A DNA stretch of 64,000 nt from JACDAN01 sp036554945 (GTDB lineage Bacteria > Actinomycetota > Thermoleophilia > Gaiellales > Gaiellaceae), in the NCBI GenBank assembly GCA_036554945.1, contig DATBMH010000110.1, positions 1 through 64,000 on the forward strand, in the 5' to 3' direction. Of this stretch, positions 53,701 through 60,696 are shown one piece after another. Each line of letters begins with the position of its first letter. Position 1 is the first letter of the stretch. Position numbers and translations under genes: made by a program. The notes beneath the pieces are model-generated. The model saw nothing but the letters and a program-made list of their open reading frames with translations, was not told the DNA's origin and did no database searches.

Positions 53701-55542
53701 ATGGTCGTGCTGACCGAGGTTTCGCTCGGCTCTCTTGCCCTGGTCGCGGCTGCGGTGATCGCCGCCGAGCTGCTGCATCGTCGAGACGACGATCTCGGCG
53801 CGGACGAAGCCGCGCCGGACCGTTTCTCGGTCACCGCGCCGATCGTCGCTGCCGCCGCGCTCGTGCTCGGCCCGTGGCCCGCGTTCCTCGTCGGCACCCT
53901 CGGCCCTTTCGCCGTCCGGCGCCTGGCCGGCGACCCCTGGCGCGAGAGCGCCGTCCGCGGCATCTCGCTGGGCGCCGCCGGGCTCGCGGGCGGGTACGCG
54001 TACGTCCTGGCCGGGTCTCAGACGGGCTCGATCGTGCTCCCAGACGACCTGCTCGGCCTCGTCGTGCTCGGGATGGCGTTCTCCGCCGTCAAGACGCTCG
54101 TCCACCGTCTCGCCGCGAGGGCGACGGCGATCGAGACGGATCTCCTCGCCGCCGCGGCAGAGGTCTCGCTCGGCGCGGCGCTGGCGATCGCCGCCGAGTC
54201 GAACCTCTGGTACGCGGCGCTGCTCGCGCCCGTCCTCCTGCTGCTCGAGCGGCTGCACTGGCGCCTGATCGGTCTTCGGCGCGAGGTCGCCGCGGCGCTG
54301 GAGACCTTCGCGAACATCGTCGACGAGCGAGACCGCTCGACCCACGGACACTCCGTCCGCGTCGCCGAGAGCGTGCGCGAGCTGGCGGAGGCGCTCGGCC
54401 TGCCCCGGAGCGACGTCCGCCGCCTCTGGTGGGCGGGCCGGCTGCACGATCTCGGGAAGGTCGCGGTCGACGCCGCCGTGCTGGGCAAGCCGAGCCGCCT
54501 GAACGACGAGGAGTGGGCCGCCGTGCGGCGCGCGCCTCGACTCTCGGCGCGGCTGCTGCAGCGCTTCCGGTTCGCCGCTCACCAGGCGAAGGCGGTCGAA
54601 TACCACCGCGAGCGGCTGGACGGCTCCGGCTACTACGGCGCCCGCGGCAGCGACATCCCGCTCGCGGCCCACTTCCTGATCGTGGCCGACAGCTTCGACG
54701 CGATGACGTCGCACCGCCCGTTCCGGCGCCGCCTCACGCGTGAGGAGGCGCTCGCGGAGATCGAGGAGAACGCCGGCACCCAGTTCCACCCCGCGATCGC
54801 GAAGGCGTTCGTCGCCGTGCAGCGCGGCCTGCCTCCCGACGAGGTGCTCACCGAGGCCGAGCTGGCGTCGATCCGAGACTCCTCGGTCCCCTCCCCGCTC
54901 CGGTCCGGCCTCGGCGAGCTTCGGGCGCGGCCCGAGCTGGTGGTCGCCGCCGGCGCGACCGTCGGGCTCGTCGGGCTGGGCGTCGGGCTCGTCGAGGTGG
55001 CGGTGGCCGGCGGCGTCGTCGGCGTCCTCGGCGGCCTGCGCTGGCTGACGAGCCGCGTGCGCGCACACCGGCTCTCGACGGCCCTGTCGCTCGCAGTCGC
55101 CCCGGCCGACGAGCGCGGCCTCATGTTCGGCCGGGTGGCCGACGCGTTCGAGGCGTCGTGGAAGCTCGACTACGCGATGCTCGTGGCCTGGGAGGAGGAC
55201 GGCACCGGCGGATCGATCGAGGTCCAGCGCGGAGAGAGCGGCGTCTCCGACCCCGAGCTGACGAGCTGGCTCCTCCGCGAGGCCGAGTCCGGTCGCGACT
55301 TGATCACGGACGACGGCAGCCAGCTCGCCCGGGCGGGCTCGTCGCTCGCGCTCCCGCTCCGGCGGGAGAACAGCGCGCTCGTCGGCTTCCTCGTGCTCGG
55401 TGGGCCCGGCCGGCCTCCCGGACACGTCGTCACGGCCGCACGCTCGTCGCTCGACCGTCTCGGGCTCGCACTCGCCGCTGCGCAGCAGGACGCCGAGCGC
55501 GGCGACCGCAGGCTCGCCGCCGTTCCGAACCGCGGGATCTAG
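53701..55542 (+). CDS. membrane HD-GYP-type protein with C-terminal GAF domain
   Basis: The 613-residue protein has several N-terminal membrane helices (about 10-190), an HD-GYP-like domain (200-370), two more hydrophobic helices (about 410-450) and a C-terminal GAF-like domain (470-590). The HD pair (LHDLG, 249-250) is intact, but the HHExxDGxGYP loop reads HRERLDGSGYY (302-312), so one metal-site His is Arg and the GYP Pro is Tyr. It may be a variant c-di-GMP phosphodiesterase or a receptor. ATG 53701 lacks a ribosome binding site and may be leaderless. The gene interrupts the minus-strand dapA-rnj order. Confidence 0.82.
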   Translation: MVVLTEVSLGSLALVAAAVIAAELLHRRDDDLGADEAAPDRFSVTAPIVAAAALVLGPWPAFLVGTLGPFAVRRLAGDPWRESAVRGISLGAAGLAGGYAYVLAGSQTGSIVLPDDLLGLVVLGMAFSAVKTLVHRLAARATAIETDLLAAAAEVSLGAALAIAAESNLWYAALLAPVLLLLERLHWRLIGLRREVAAALETFANIVDERDRSTHGHSVRVAESVRELAEALGLPRSDVRRLWWAGRLHDLGKVAVDAAVLGKPSRLNDEEWAAVRRAPRLSARLLQRFRFAAHQAKAVEYHRERLDGSGYYGARGSDIPLAAHFLIVADSFDAMTSHRPFRRRLTREEALAEIEENAGTQFHPAIAKAFVAVQRGLPPDEVLTEAELASIRDSSVPSPLRSGLGELRARPELVVAAGATVGLVGLGVGLVEVAVAGGVVGVLGGLRWLTSRVRAHRLSTALSLAVAPADERGLMFGRVADAFEASWKLDYAMLVAWEEDGTGGSIEVQRGESGVSDPELTSWLLREAESGRDLITDDGSQLARAGSSLALPLRRENSALVGFLVLGGPGRPPGHVVTAARSSLDRLGLALAAAQQDAERGDRRLAAVPNRGI

Positions 55543-55549
55543 ACCTCCT

Positions 55550-56434
55550 CTAGGCCGAGACGGGCTGAAGCGCGCCGAGGCGCTCCAGGCAGCCGCGGAT
55601 CGTGTCCTTCTCCGCGTCCGTGGCCTCGACGAGCGGCAGGCGGAGGCCTCCGACGTCGTGGCCGAGGAGGTTCAGCGCAGCCTTGATACCGATCGGGCCG
55701 ACCGTCACCTTCAGGATCTCGTAGACCGGCTCGAGCTCCTCGTCGATCTCCCGGGCCCGCTCGACGTCGCCGGCGCGGTAGGCGGTCACCTGCTCCTTCA
55801 CCTGGGGCCCCGCGACGTGCGTGTGCACGCAGATCCCGCCCGTCCCTCCGAGCTGCAGGAACGGGAAGAGGATGTTGTCGTCGCCGGCGTAGAGCGCCAG
55901 GCCGGTCTCCTCCACGATCCGGCGGGCGTCGTCCAGGTCGTCCCAGGCCTGCTTGACGGCCGTGACGTTGGGAATCTCGGCCAGCTCCGCCAGCGTCTCC
56001 ACGCTGACGAGGTTCACGACCCGGGCGGGGATGTTGTAGTAGACGATCGGCTTGTCGGTCACGGACGCGATCGCCTTCACGTGCTCGACGATCCCGCGCG
56101 GCGGCGGCTTGTTGTAGTACGGCGTGACGATCAGGAAGCCGTCGACGCCGAGCTCGTGCGCCTTCTTCGTCAGGTGGACGGAGTGGCGCGTGTCGTAGGT
56201 GCCCGTGCCGGCGATGACGGTGCCGCGGTCCCCGATCGTCTCGACGGCGGCCGAGTAGAGCGAGAAGCGCTCGTCGTCGGTCAGCGTCGGCGACTCGCCG
56301 GTCGTGCCGGTGACGACCAGCCCGTCCGAGCCGTTCTCGACGAGGTAGGCGGCGAGCTCGCGGAACTTCGGGAGGTTGACCCCGCCGTCCGCGTCGAACG
56401 GCGTGACGCTGGCGGTCAGCACTTCGCCCAGCAC
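55550..56434 (-). CDS. dapA: 4-hydroxy-tetrahydrodipicolinate synthase
   Basis: The 294-residue aldolase has GTTGESPTLTDDE, TPYYNKPPPRGIVEH, YYNIPAR and the Schiff-base lysine in NVTAVKQA (near 162). It condenses pyruvate and aspartate semialdehyde in the first committed step of lysine/diaminopimelate synthesis. It starts at GTG 56434, nine bases after the small lipoprotein stop, and is the last gene of the M16-dapB-...-dapA operon. Confidence 0.93.
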   Translation of the reverse strand: MLGEVLTASVTPFDADGGVNLPKFRELAAYLVENGSDGLVVTGTTGESPTLTDDERFSLYSAAVETIGDRGTVIAGTGTYDTRHSVHLTKKAHELGVDGFLIVTPYYNKPPPRGIVEHVKAIASVTDKPIVYYNIPARVVNLVSVETLAELAEIPNVTAVKQAWDDLDDARRIVEETGLALYAGDDNILFPFLQLGGTGGICVHTHVAGPQVKEQVTAYRAGDVERAREIDEELEPVYEILKVTVGPIGIKAALNLLGHDVGGLRLPLVEATDAEKDTIRGCLERLGALQPVSA

Positions 56435-56443
56435 GCCTCGATC

Positions 56444-56611
56444 TTACTCCGACTCGGCCGCCTCTCCTTCGTCGCAGGTCTGGAACCCCGCGCCGACGTC
56501 GTCGAACTGCCTCGTGCAGTCGGGCTCCCTCGCCCCGCCGGGAGCGCGGGCCGGCGCGACCGGGGCGCAGCCGGCCAGGAGGAGGCTCGCCGCCGCGAGC
56601 CCGGCGATCAG
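56444..56611 (-). CDS. small lipoprotein, start uncertain
   Basis: About 55 residues with a hydrophobic export segment and lipobox (LIAGLAAASLLLAGC) and a short acidic mature part with two cysteines (DCTRQF, TCDEGE). No ATG, GTG or TTG opens the frame in a sensible place. A CTG at 56611 overlapping the stop of the MerB-like gene (CTGA), or a CTG at 56623, are candidates. Export signal and position between two tightly packed genes argue that it is real. Function unknown. Confidence 0.5.
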   Translation of the reverse strand: MIAGLAAASLLLAGCAPVAPARAPGGAREPDCTRQFDDVGAGFQTCDEGEAAESE

Positions 56612-57240
56612 GCGAGCTTCCAGAACTCCCCCGTCAGCCCGAGCGCGGCGAAGACGGCCTCCGCCTCGAGCGGCGTCCGCCGCCGCCACTCCGGGCTCAG
56701 GCGGTCCCGGTACCAGACGACCGCGAGGCGCCACGCAGTCTCGAGCGGGAACGACGCGCCGCGCTCGATGCTCCTCTGCTCGCACCAGCGATCCACGTGC
56801 GCCTCCGACCGAAACGCCAGCATCGTCGCTCAGGTGAAGCCGATGTCGTCCCACCAGCGGGCGGCGGGGACGGCGAAATGCGCGACGCCGTCGCCTTCGG
56901 CCAGCTCGCCTCCCTCCACCCGCAGCTCCATCGCCTCGTCGCAGTCGGCGCAGTGCGTCTCGACCGTGCCGTCCACGCCGAGCATCGCGATCACGCCGAG
57001 CCCGTCCCAGACGCAGTTGCCCCAGAACTCCCCTCTGGGCGTCTTCACCCGGAAGTCGGTGGGCACCGCCGAGAGCGGCGCCGCCATCCAGATCTCGTCG
57101 GTCTCGGGCTGCAGGACGATCGTGTGCGCGTCGGCGAGCCTTCGGTACGCGTCGGCCGTCGCGGCGTCGGTCGGACTCGGCGGCTGCCCGTCCTCGACGA
57201 AGCGCTCGTAGATCGTGAGCCGAACGTCGTCGTCGCTCAC
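56608..57240 (-). CDS. MerB-like organomercurial lyase family protein, probable selenoprotein (TGA at codon 137)
   Basis: One frame runs from GTG 57240 to TGA 56610-56608, interrupted only by TGA at 56832-56830. Read through, it gives 210 residues, the usual MerB length (about 212). The first part holds WGNCVWDGLG, whose Cys76-x2-Asp79 corresponds to MerB Cys96/Asp99. The TGA falls at codon 137 in WWDDIGFT-(TGA)-ATMLAFRSEAHVDRWC, 61 residues after Cys76; the second catalytic Cys (Cys159) of MerB lies 63 after Cys96. A hairpin with a GGUC loop starts 12 bases after the TGA. MerB cleaves carbon-mercury bonds with two thiols and the Asp. Alternatives are a nonsense mutation or two separate peptides (136 and 71 residues, the latter from ATG 56823). 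Confidence 0.75.
56798..56819 (-). promoter_or_regulatory. bacterial SECIS-like hairpin after in-frame TGA
   Basis: On the mRNA, 19 bases after the TGA lies a GGUC loop (56810-56807) closed by UUUC/GGAG (two wobble pairs), a one-base bulge, then GCG/CGC. In the formate dehydrogenase SECIS of E. coli the same GGUC loop stands 18 bases after UGA. The stem here is short, so a folding test is needed. Confidence 0.5.
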
Positions 57241-57725
57241 AGCGCCCCCCGGAAGGCGCGCGCAGCCTCGTCTCCGAACACCGCGAAGACCACGCGCGTC
57301 AGCGAGCCGGGACGATGGGCGCGCACGGCCTCGACCATGATCCGCGCGCACCGTTCCACCGGAAAGCCCCCGACGCCCGTGCCGAACGCCGGCAGCGCCA
57401 GGGACTCGGCGCCGAGCTCGTCGGCGACGCGGAGACAGCTCTCGGTCGTCCGGCGGAGGAGGTCTTCGTCGGTCCGCAGGTCCTGGCCCATGACGGCGCC
57501 GTGGATCACCCAGGTCGCGGAGAGGCTGCCGGCGCCCGTGGCCACCGCCTCGCCCACCTCGATCGGGCCCTTGGCGACCGCCTCGCGCTCGATCTCCTCG
57601 CCTCCGGCCCGCTTGATGGCGCCGGCCACGCCCGAGCCCATCCAGAGCTCATTGTTCGCGGCGTTGGCGATCGCGTCGACGTCGAGCGCGCTGATGTCGC
57701 CTTCGACGACCTCGAGCTCAAGCAC
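57237..57725 (-). CDS. macro domain (ADP-ribose-binding) protein
   Basis: The 162-residue protein is a single macro domain with VDAIANAANNELWMGSGVAG (ADP-ribose loop 1), GGEEIEREA and LPAFGTGVGGFP (loop 2). It likely hydrolyses or binds ADP-ribose derivatives such as O-acetyl-ADP-ribose or mono-ADP-ribosylated targets. GTG 57725 overlaps the acetyltransferase stop by eight bases; its own stop overlaps the MerB-like start (GTGA). Confidence 0.9.
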   Translation of the reverse strand: MLELEVVEGDISALDVDAIANAANNELWMGSGVAGAIKRAGGEEIEREAVAKGPIEVGEAVATGAGSLSATWVIHGAVMGQDLRTDEDLLRRTTESCLRVADELGAESLALPAFGTGVGGFPVERCARIMVEAVRAHRPGSLTRVVFAVFGDEAARAFRGAL

Positions 57726-58245
57726 GACGCCTCCCCAGGACGCAGTACGGCTCGTCGGCGTCGCCGAAGAGCAGCTCGGGCACGACCGTCTCCCAGCCCC
57801 GGCGCTCGTAGAAGCCGCGGGCGCGGGCGTTCGACCGCTGGGTGCTCAGCACGGCCGTCGGCGAGCCGGCTCCGGCGAGCAGCCCGTCGTGCAGGCGCGC
57901 CCCGATTCCCCGCCCCTCGAGGGCGGGGTCGACCATGAGCTCGACGAACTCGAAGTGCCCCGGCGCCAGCCAGACCGTCCGCTCGTCCTCGCTCATGGCC
58001 TCGGCGACACGATCGTGCCACCACTCACCCGGCGCGCCCTCGTAGCCGTACGCGAGGCCGGCCAGCCGCCCGCCCTCGTCCCGGGCGGCCAGGAACCGGA
58101 ACCCGCTCCGTGCCGCGTGCCGCGGCAGGATCTCGGCGAAGCGCTCGGCCGTCGTCTCCGGGTGGACCCTCCGCCAGAGCGCCTCGATCTCGACCCGCTG
58201 CGGGCCGAGGACGTCTGCGGGCTCGAGCTCGTGGAGCTCAACCAC
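57718..58245 (-). CDS. GNAT-family N-acetyltransferase
   Basis: The 175-residue protein has GNAT features: FVELMVDPALEGRGIGARLHD (acetyl-CoA-binding RGxGxG region, near 116) and STQRSNARARGFYERRGWE (near 143). The acceptor substrate is unknown. GTG 58245 overlaps the upstream gene by eight bases. It sits in the dapB-dapA operon beside the macro domain gene. Confidence 0.85.
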   Translation of the reverse strand: MVELHELEPADVLGPQRVEIEALWRRVHPETTAERFAEILPRHAARSGFRFLAARDEGGRLAGLAYGYEGAPGEWWHDRVAEAMSEDERTVWLAPGHFEFVELMVDPALEGRGIGARLHDGLLAGAGSPTAVLSTQRSNARARGFYERRGWETVVPELLFGDADEPYCVLGRRRA

Positions 58246-58642
58246 GCCGGAGCCACCAGAAGCGCTCGTCGTGCCCCTCCTCCGCCCGCCGCTCGTCGAG
58301 TGTCCTGCCGCCGTATGCCTCCGCTGTGAGCGCCATCTGGGCGGCGAACCCCGTCGCAGCCATCGAGAAGGTGAAGGCATGTATCGAGAGGTCCCACCCG
58401 GCCAGCGGGCCCGCATCGTCGAGGAGGTCGAAGGCCTGCTGGTCGCGCACGTCGAAGACCGCGATCCCGCCGTGCGGCTTGCCGGTGAAGTGGTCGTGGA
58501 AGATCACGAACCCGCGGCGCCGGTCCTCGACGTACTCGTTGAGCCGCTCGTTCGCCTCCCTCGCGGTCACGCCGTCCGGCGCCACCGCGTAGACGAGGTA
58601 GCAGCGCTGCCTGCCGCGCGCGAGCTCAGTCGAGGACGGCAT
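58238..58642 (-). CDS. conserved-looking small protein of unknown function
   Basis: The 134-residue protein has an apparent ferredoxin-like alpha/beta fold (CYLVYAVAPDGVTAREANER; RGFVIFHDHFTGKPHGGIAV; WDLSIHAFTFSMAATGFAAQ). It has no signal peptide or recognised catalytic motif; the HDHF/KPHGG histidines could bind metal. ATG 58642 overlaps the dapB 3' end by 17 bases. The function is unknown. Confidence 0.7.
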   Translation of the reverse strand: MPSSTELARGRQRCYLVYAVAPDGVTAREANERLNEYVEDRRRGFVIFHDHFTGKPHGGIAVFDVRDQQAFDLLDDAGPLAGWDLSIHAFTFSMAATGFAAQMALTAEAYGGRTLDERRAEEGHDERFWWLRRG

Positions 58643-59231
58643 CCAGCCCGACGGTGAGACCCGGAGGGAGCGTCGAGAGCCGGTCCAGCGCGAGCAGGAC
58701 GCCGGGGACGTACGCCTCCCGGTTGAAGGCGTCGTGGCGGATCGTGAGCAGCTGTCCGTCGCCGCCGAGCAGGACCTCCTGGTGCGCGACGAGCCCCGGG
58801 AGCCGGACCGAATGGATCTCCGCGCCGCCGACGCGCTCGGCGGTCAGCCTCGCGGTCCCGGACGGCGCGTCCTTCTTCGTCTCGGCGTGGAGCTCCACGA
58901 TCTCCGCCCGCGGGAGGTAGCGCGCGGCTTGCTCGGCGAAGCGCATCATCAGGACCGCGCCGAGCGCGAAGTTCGGCGCGTAGAGGACGGCGACGCCGCC
59001 CTCTCGGGCCGGCTCGTCCACGGCCTCGGCGTTCCAGCCGGTCGTCCCGACCACGGACGGGATCCCGCGCTCGATCGCCGACCGCACGTTTGCCTCCGCG
59101 GCCTCGGGCGCCGTGAAGTCCACGATCGCGTCGGCGTCCTCCAGCTCGACGAGCTCATGTCCCGCCGCCTCGAGCGCCGGGCCGAGCACCGACCCGACCT
59201 TCCCGCCGCGCCCGAAGAGCGCGACCTTCAC
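58626..59231 (-). CDS. dapB: 4-hydroxy-tetrahydrodipicolinate reductase
   Basis: The 201-residue enzyme has a Rossmann start VKVALFGRGGKVGS, the GTTGW turn and the substrate motif ELHAETKKDAPSGTA (near residue 125). It reduces hydroxy-tetrahydrodipicolinate in the lysine/DAP route. It is shorter than most DapB (about 240-270), mainly through reduced loops between the two domains. GTG 59231 overlaps the M16 peptidase stop (GTGA). Confidence 0.9.
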   Translation of the reverse strand: MKVALFGRGGKVGSVLGPALEAAGHELVELEDADAIVDFTAPEAAEANVRSAIERGIPSVVGTTGWNAEAVDEPAREGGVAVLYAPNFALGAVLMMRFAEQAARYLPRAEIVELHAETKKDAPSGTARLTAERVGGAEIHSVRLPGLVAHQEVLLGGDGQLLTIRHDAFNREAYVPGVLLALDRLSTLPPGLTVGLDAVLD

Positions 59232-60520
59232 GCCGCAGCGGCCGCGAGCGCGGGGTTCACCCGCTCGACCGCAGCGAGGAAGCGGCCCTCGTCGGGGCCG
59301 ATCGCCGCCGCCGACAGCCGCTCGGGCGCCAGCAGGACGCCGGCGAGCTCGGCGAGGCCCTCGGCCTCGACCGCGTCGATCTCGGCGATGATCCGGTCGA
59401 GCGAGAGCATCTCCGTGTCGGTGATGAGGGACTTGCCGAGGCGGCTCATCCGGCTCGACGTCGCCTCCATCGAGAGCAGGATCCGCCCTTTGAGGTTCTC
59501 CTTCGCCCGCTCGAGCTCGTTCGGGCGCAGGTTCCCCGCTGCGATGTCGGAGATCTGCTCGGCGGCGATCTCGAGGCACGGCCCGAGGTTCTCCTCCCGC
59601 GTGCCCACGTAGAGGCCGATCTGGCCGGTGTCGGTGTACTGCGAGCCGAACGTGTAGACCGCGTACGCCATCCCGCGCTTCTCGCGGATCTCCTGGAAGA
59701 GCCGCGACGACGCCGACCCGCCGAGGATCGCGTCGAGCAGCGAGGCCGCGAAGCGCCGCCGGTCCGAGCGGGCGATCCCGGGCGCGCCGAGGCAGAGGTG
59801 GTACTGCTCGGTGTCCTTGCGCAGGAAGCGAAGGTCCGGCGGTGGCGGCTTGACCAGCGGGGAACGGACGCGCCGCCCGCGCGCGGGCGTGCCGCCCGCC
59901 TTGTCCTCCGCGCGCTCCAGCAGCCCGAGCAGCTCGTTGTGGTCGAGGTTCCCGGCGGCGGCGACGACGACGTTGCCGGGCACGTACATCGTCCGGTGGT
60001 ACGCGGAGATGCTGCGCCGCGAGACGGACGAGATCACCTCGGCGGTGCCGATCACCGGCCGGCCGAGCGGGTGGTGCCCGAACACGGCCTCCGCGATCAG
60101 GTCGTGGACGAGCTCCTGGGGCTGGTCCTCGTACATCGCGATCTCCTCGAGCACGACCTCGCGCTCGGCGTCCACCTCGGTGAAGAGCGGCGTGTAGACC
60201 ATGTCGCTCATCACGTCGATCGCCTCGTCGAGGTGGTGGTCCGCGACCCGCGCGTAGACGACGGTGTGCTCGCGCGAGGTCGCCGCGTTCAGCTCGCCGC
60301 CCATCGCGTCGAAGACCTCCGCGATCTCCTGCGCCGTGTACCGCTCGGTGCCCTTGAAGAGCAGGTGCTCGATGAAGTGCGAGACCCCGGCGCGCTCGTC
60401 CCGTTCGTCCCGCGAGCCGGCGCCGATCCAGAAGCCGAGCGCGACCGACCGGACGTGCGTCAGGCGCTCGGTGACGACCCGCTGGCCCGAGTCCAGCTCG
60501 GAAAGCACGTACTTCTGCAC
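59228..60520 (-). CDS. M16-family zinc metallopeptidase (processing peptidase-like)
   Basis: The 430-residue protein has the inverted zinc motif HFIEHLLFKGTERYTAQEIAE (HxxEH near residue 45, with the downstream Glu), and the second half-domain (RLFQEIREKRGMAYAVYTFG). It is the single-chain form common beside pnp in Gram-positives; its natural substrates are poorly known. GTG 60520 begins at the conserved YVLSELDSG; an upstream extension in frame is unlikely. It begins the operon that runs through dapB to dapA. Confidence 0.9.
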   Translation of the reverse strand: MQKYVLSELDSGQRVVTERLTHVRSVALGFWIGAGSRDERDERAGVSHFIEHLLFKGTERYTAQEIAEVFDAMGGELNAATSREHTVVYARVADHHLDEAIDVMSDMVYTPLFTEVDAEREVVLEEIAMYEDQPQELVHDLIAEAVFGHHPLGRPVIGTAEVISSVSRRSISAYHRTMYVPGNVVVAAAGNLDHNELLGLLERAEDKAGGTPARGRRVRSPLVKPPPPDLRFLRKDTEQYHLCLGAPGIARSDRRRFAASLLDAILGGSASSRLFQEIREKRGMAYAVYTFGSQYTDTGQIGLYVGTREENLGPCLEIAAEQISDIAAGNLRPNELERAKENLKGRILLSMEATSSRMSRLGKSLITDTEMLSLDRIIAEIDAVEAEGLAELAGVLLAPERLSAAAIGPDEGRFLAAVERVNPALAAAAA

Positions 60521-60620
60521 GGATGGATCGTAGTAGGAGCCGGGGAAATCGCCGCGGAACGGGCTGTGCCCGTTCCGCCGCAACGGCCTCCTCGAGGAGG
60601 AGGTGTCGCTGCGTGCATGG

Positions 60621-60650
60621 GCCGGGCGGCGCCGAAAGGCGCCGCCCGGC
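60621..60650. terminator. hairpin between pnp and M16 peptidase gene, distal
   Basis: Perfect 13-bp GC-rich stem (60621-60633 and 60638-60650) around GAAA. No T-run. With the second hairpin it probably marks the end of the rpsO-pnp transcript. Confidence 0.6.
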
Positions 60651-60659
60651 TTCATACAG

Positions 60660-60687
60660 CCGCTGAAAGTCGTGAGACTTTCAGCGG
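60660..60687. terminator. hairpin just after pnp stop
   Basis: Perfect 12-bp stem CCGCTGAAAGTC/GACTTTCAGCGG around GTGA, nine bases downstream of the pnp stop. It may stop transcription or block 3' exonucleases from the pnp message. Confidence 0.65.
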
Positions 60688-60696
60688 AAAGGGACG

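Noticed and set aside
56608..56823. Separate 71-residue gene starting at ATG 56823
   Set aside because: It is in the same frame as the upstream MerB-like part, lacks its own ribosome binding site, and matches only the C-terminal part of the family; read-through is the better explanation.
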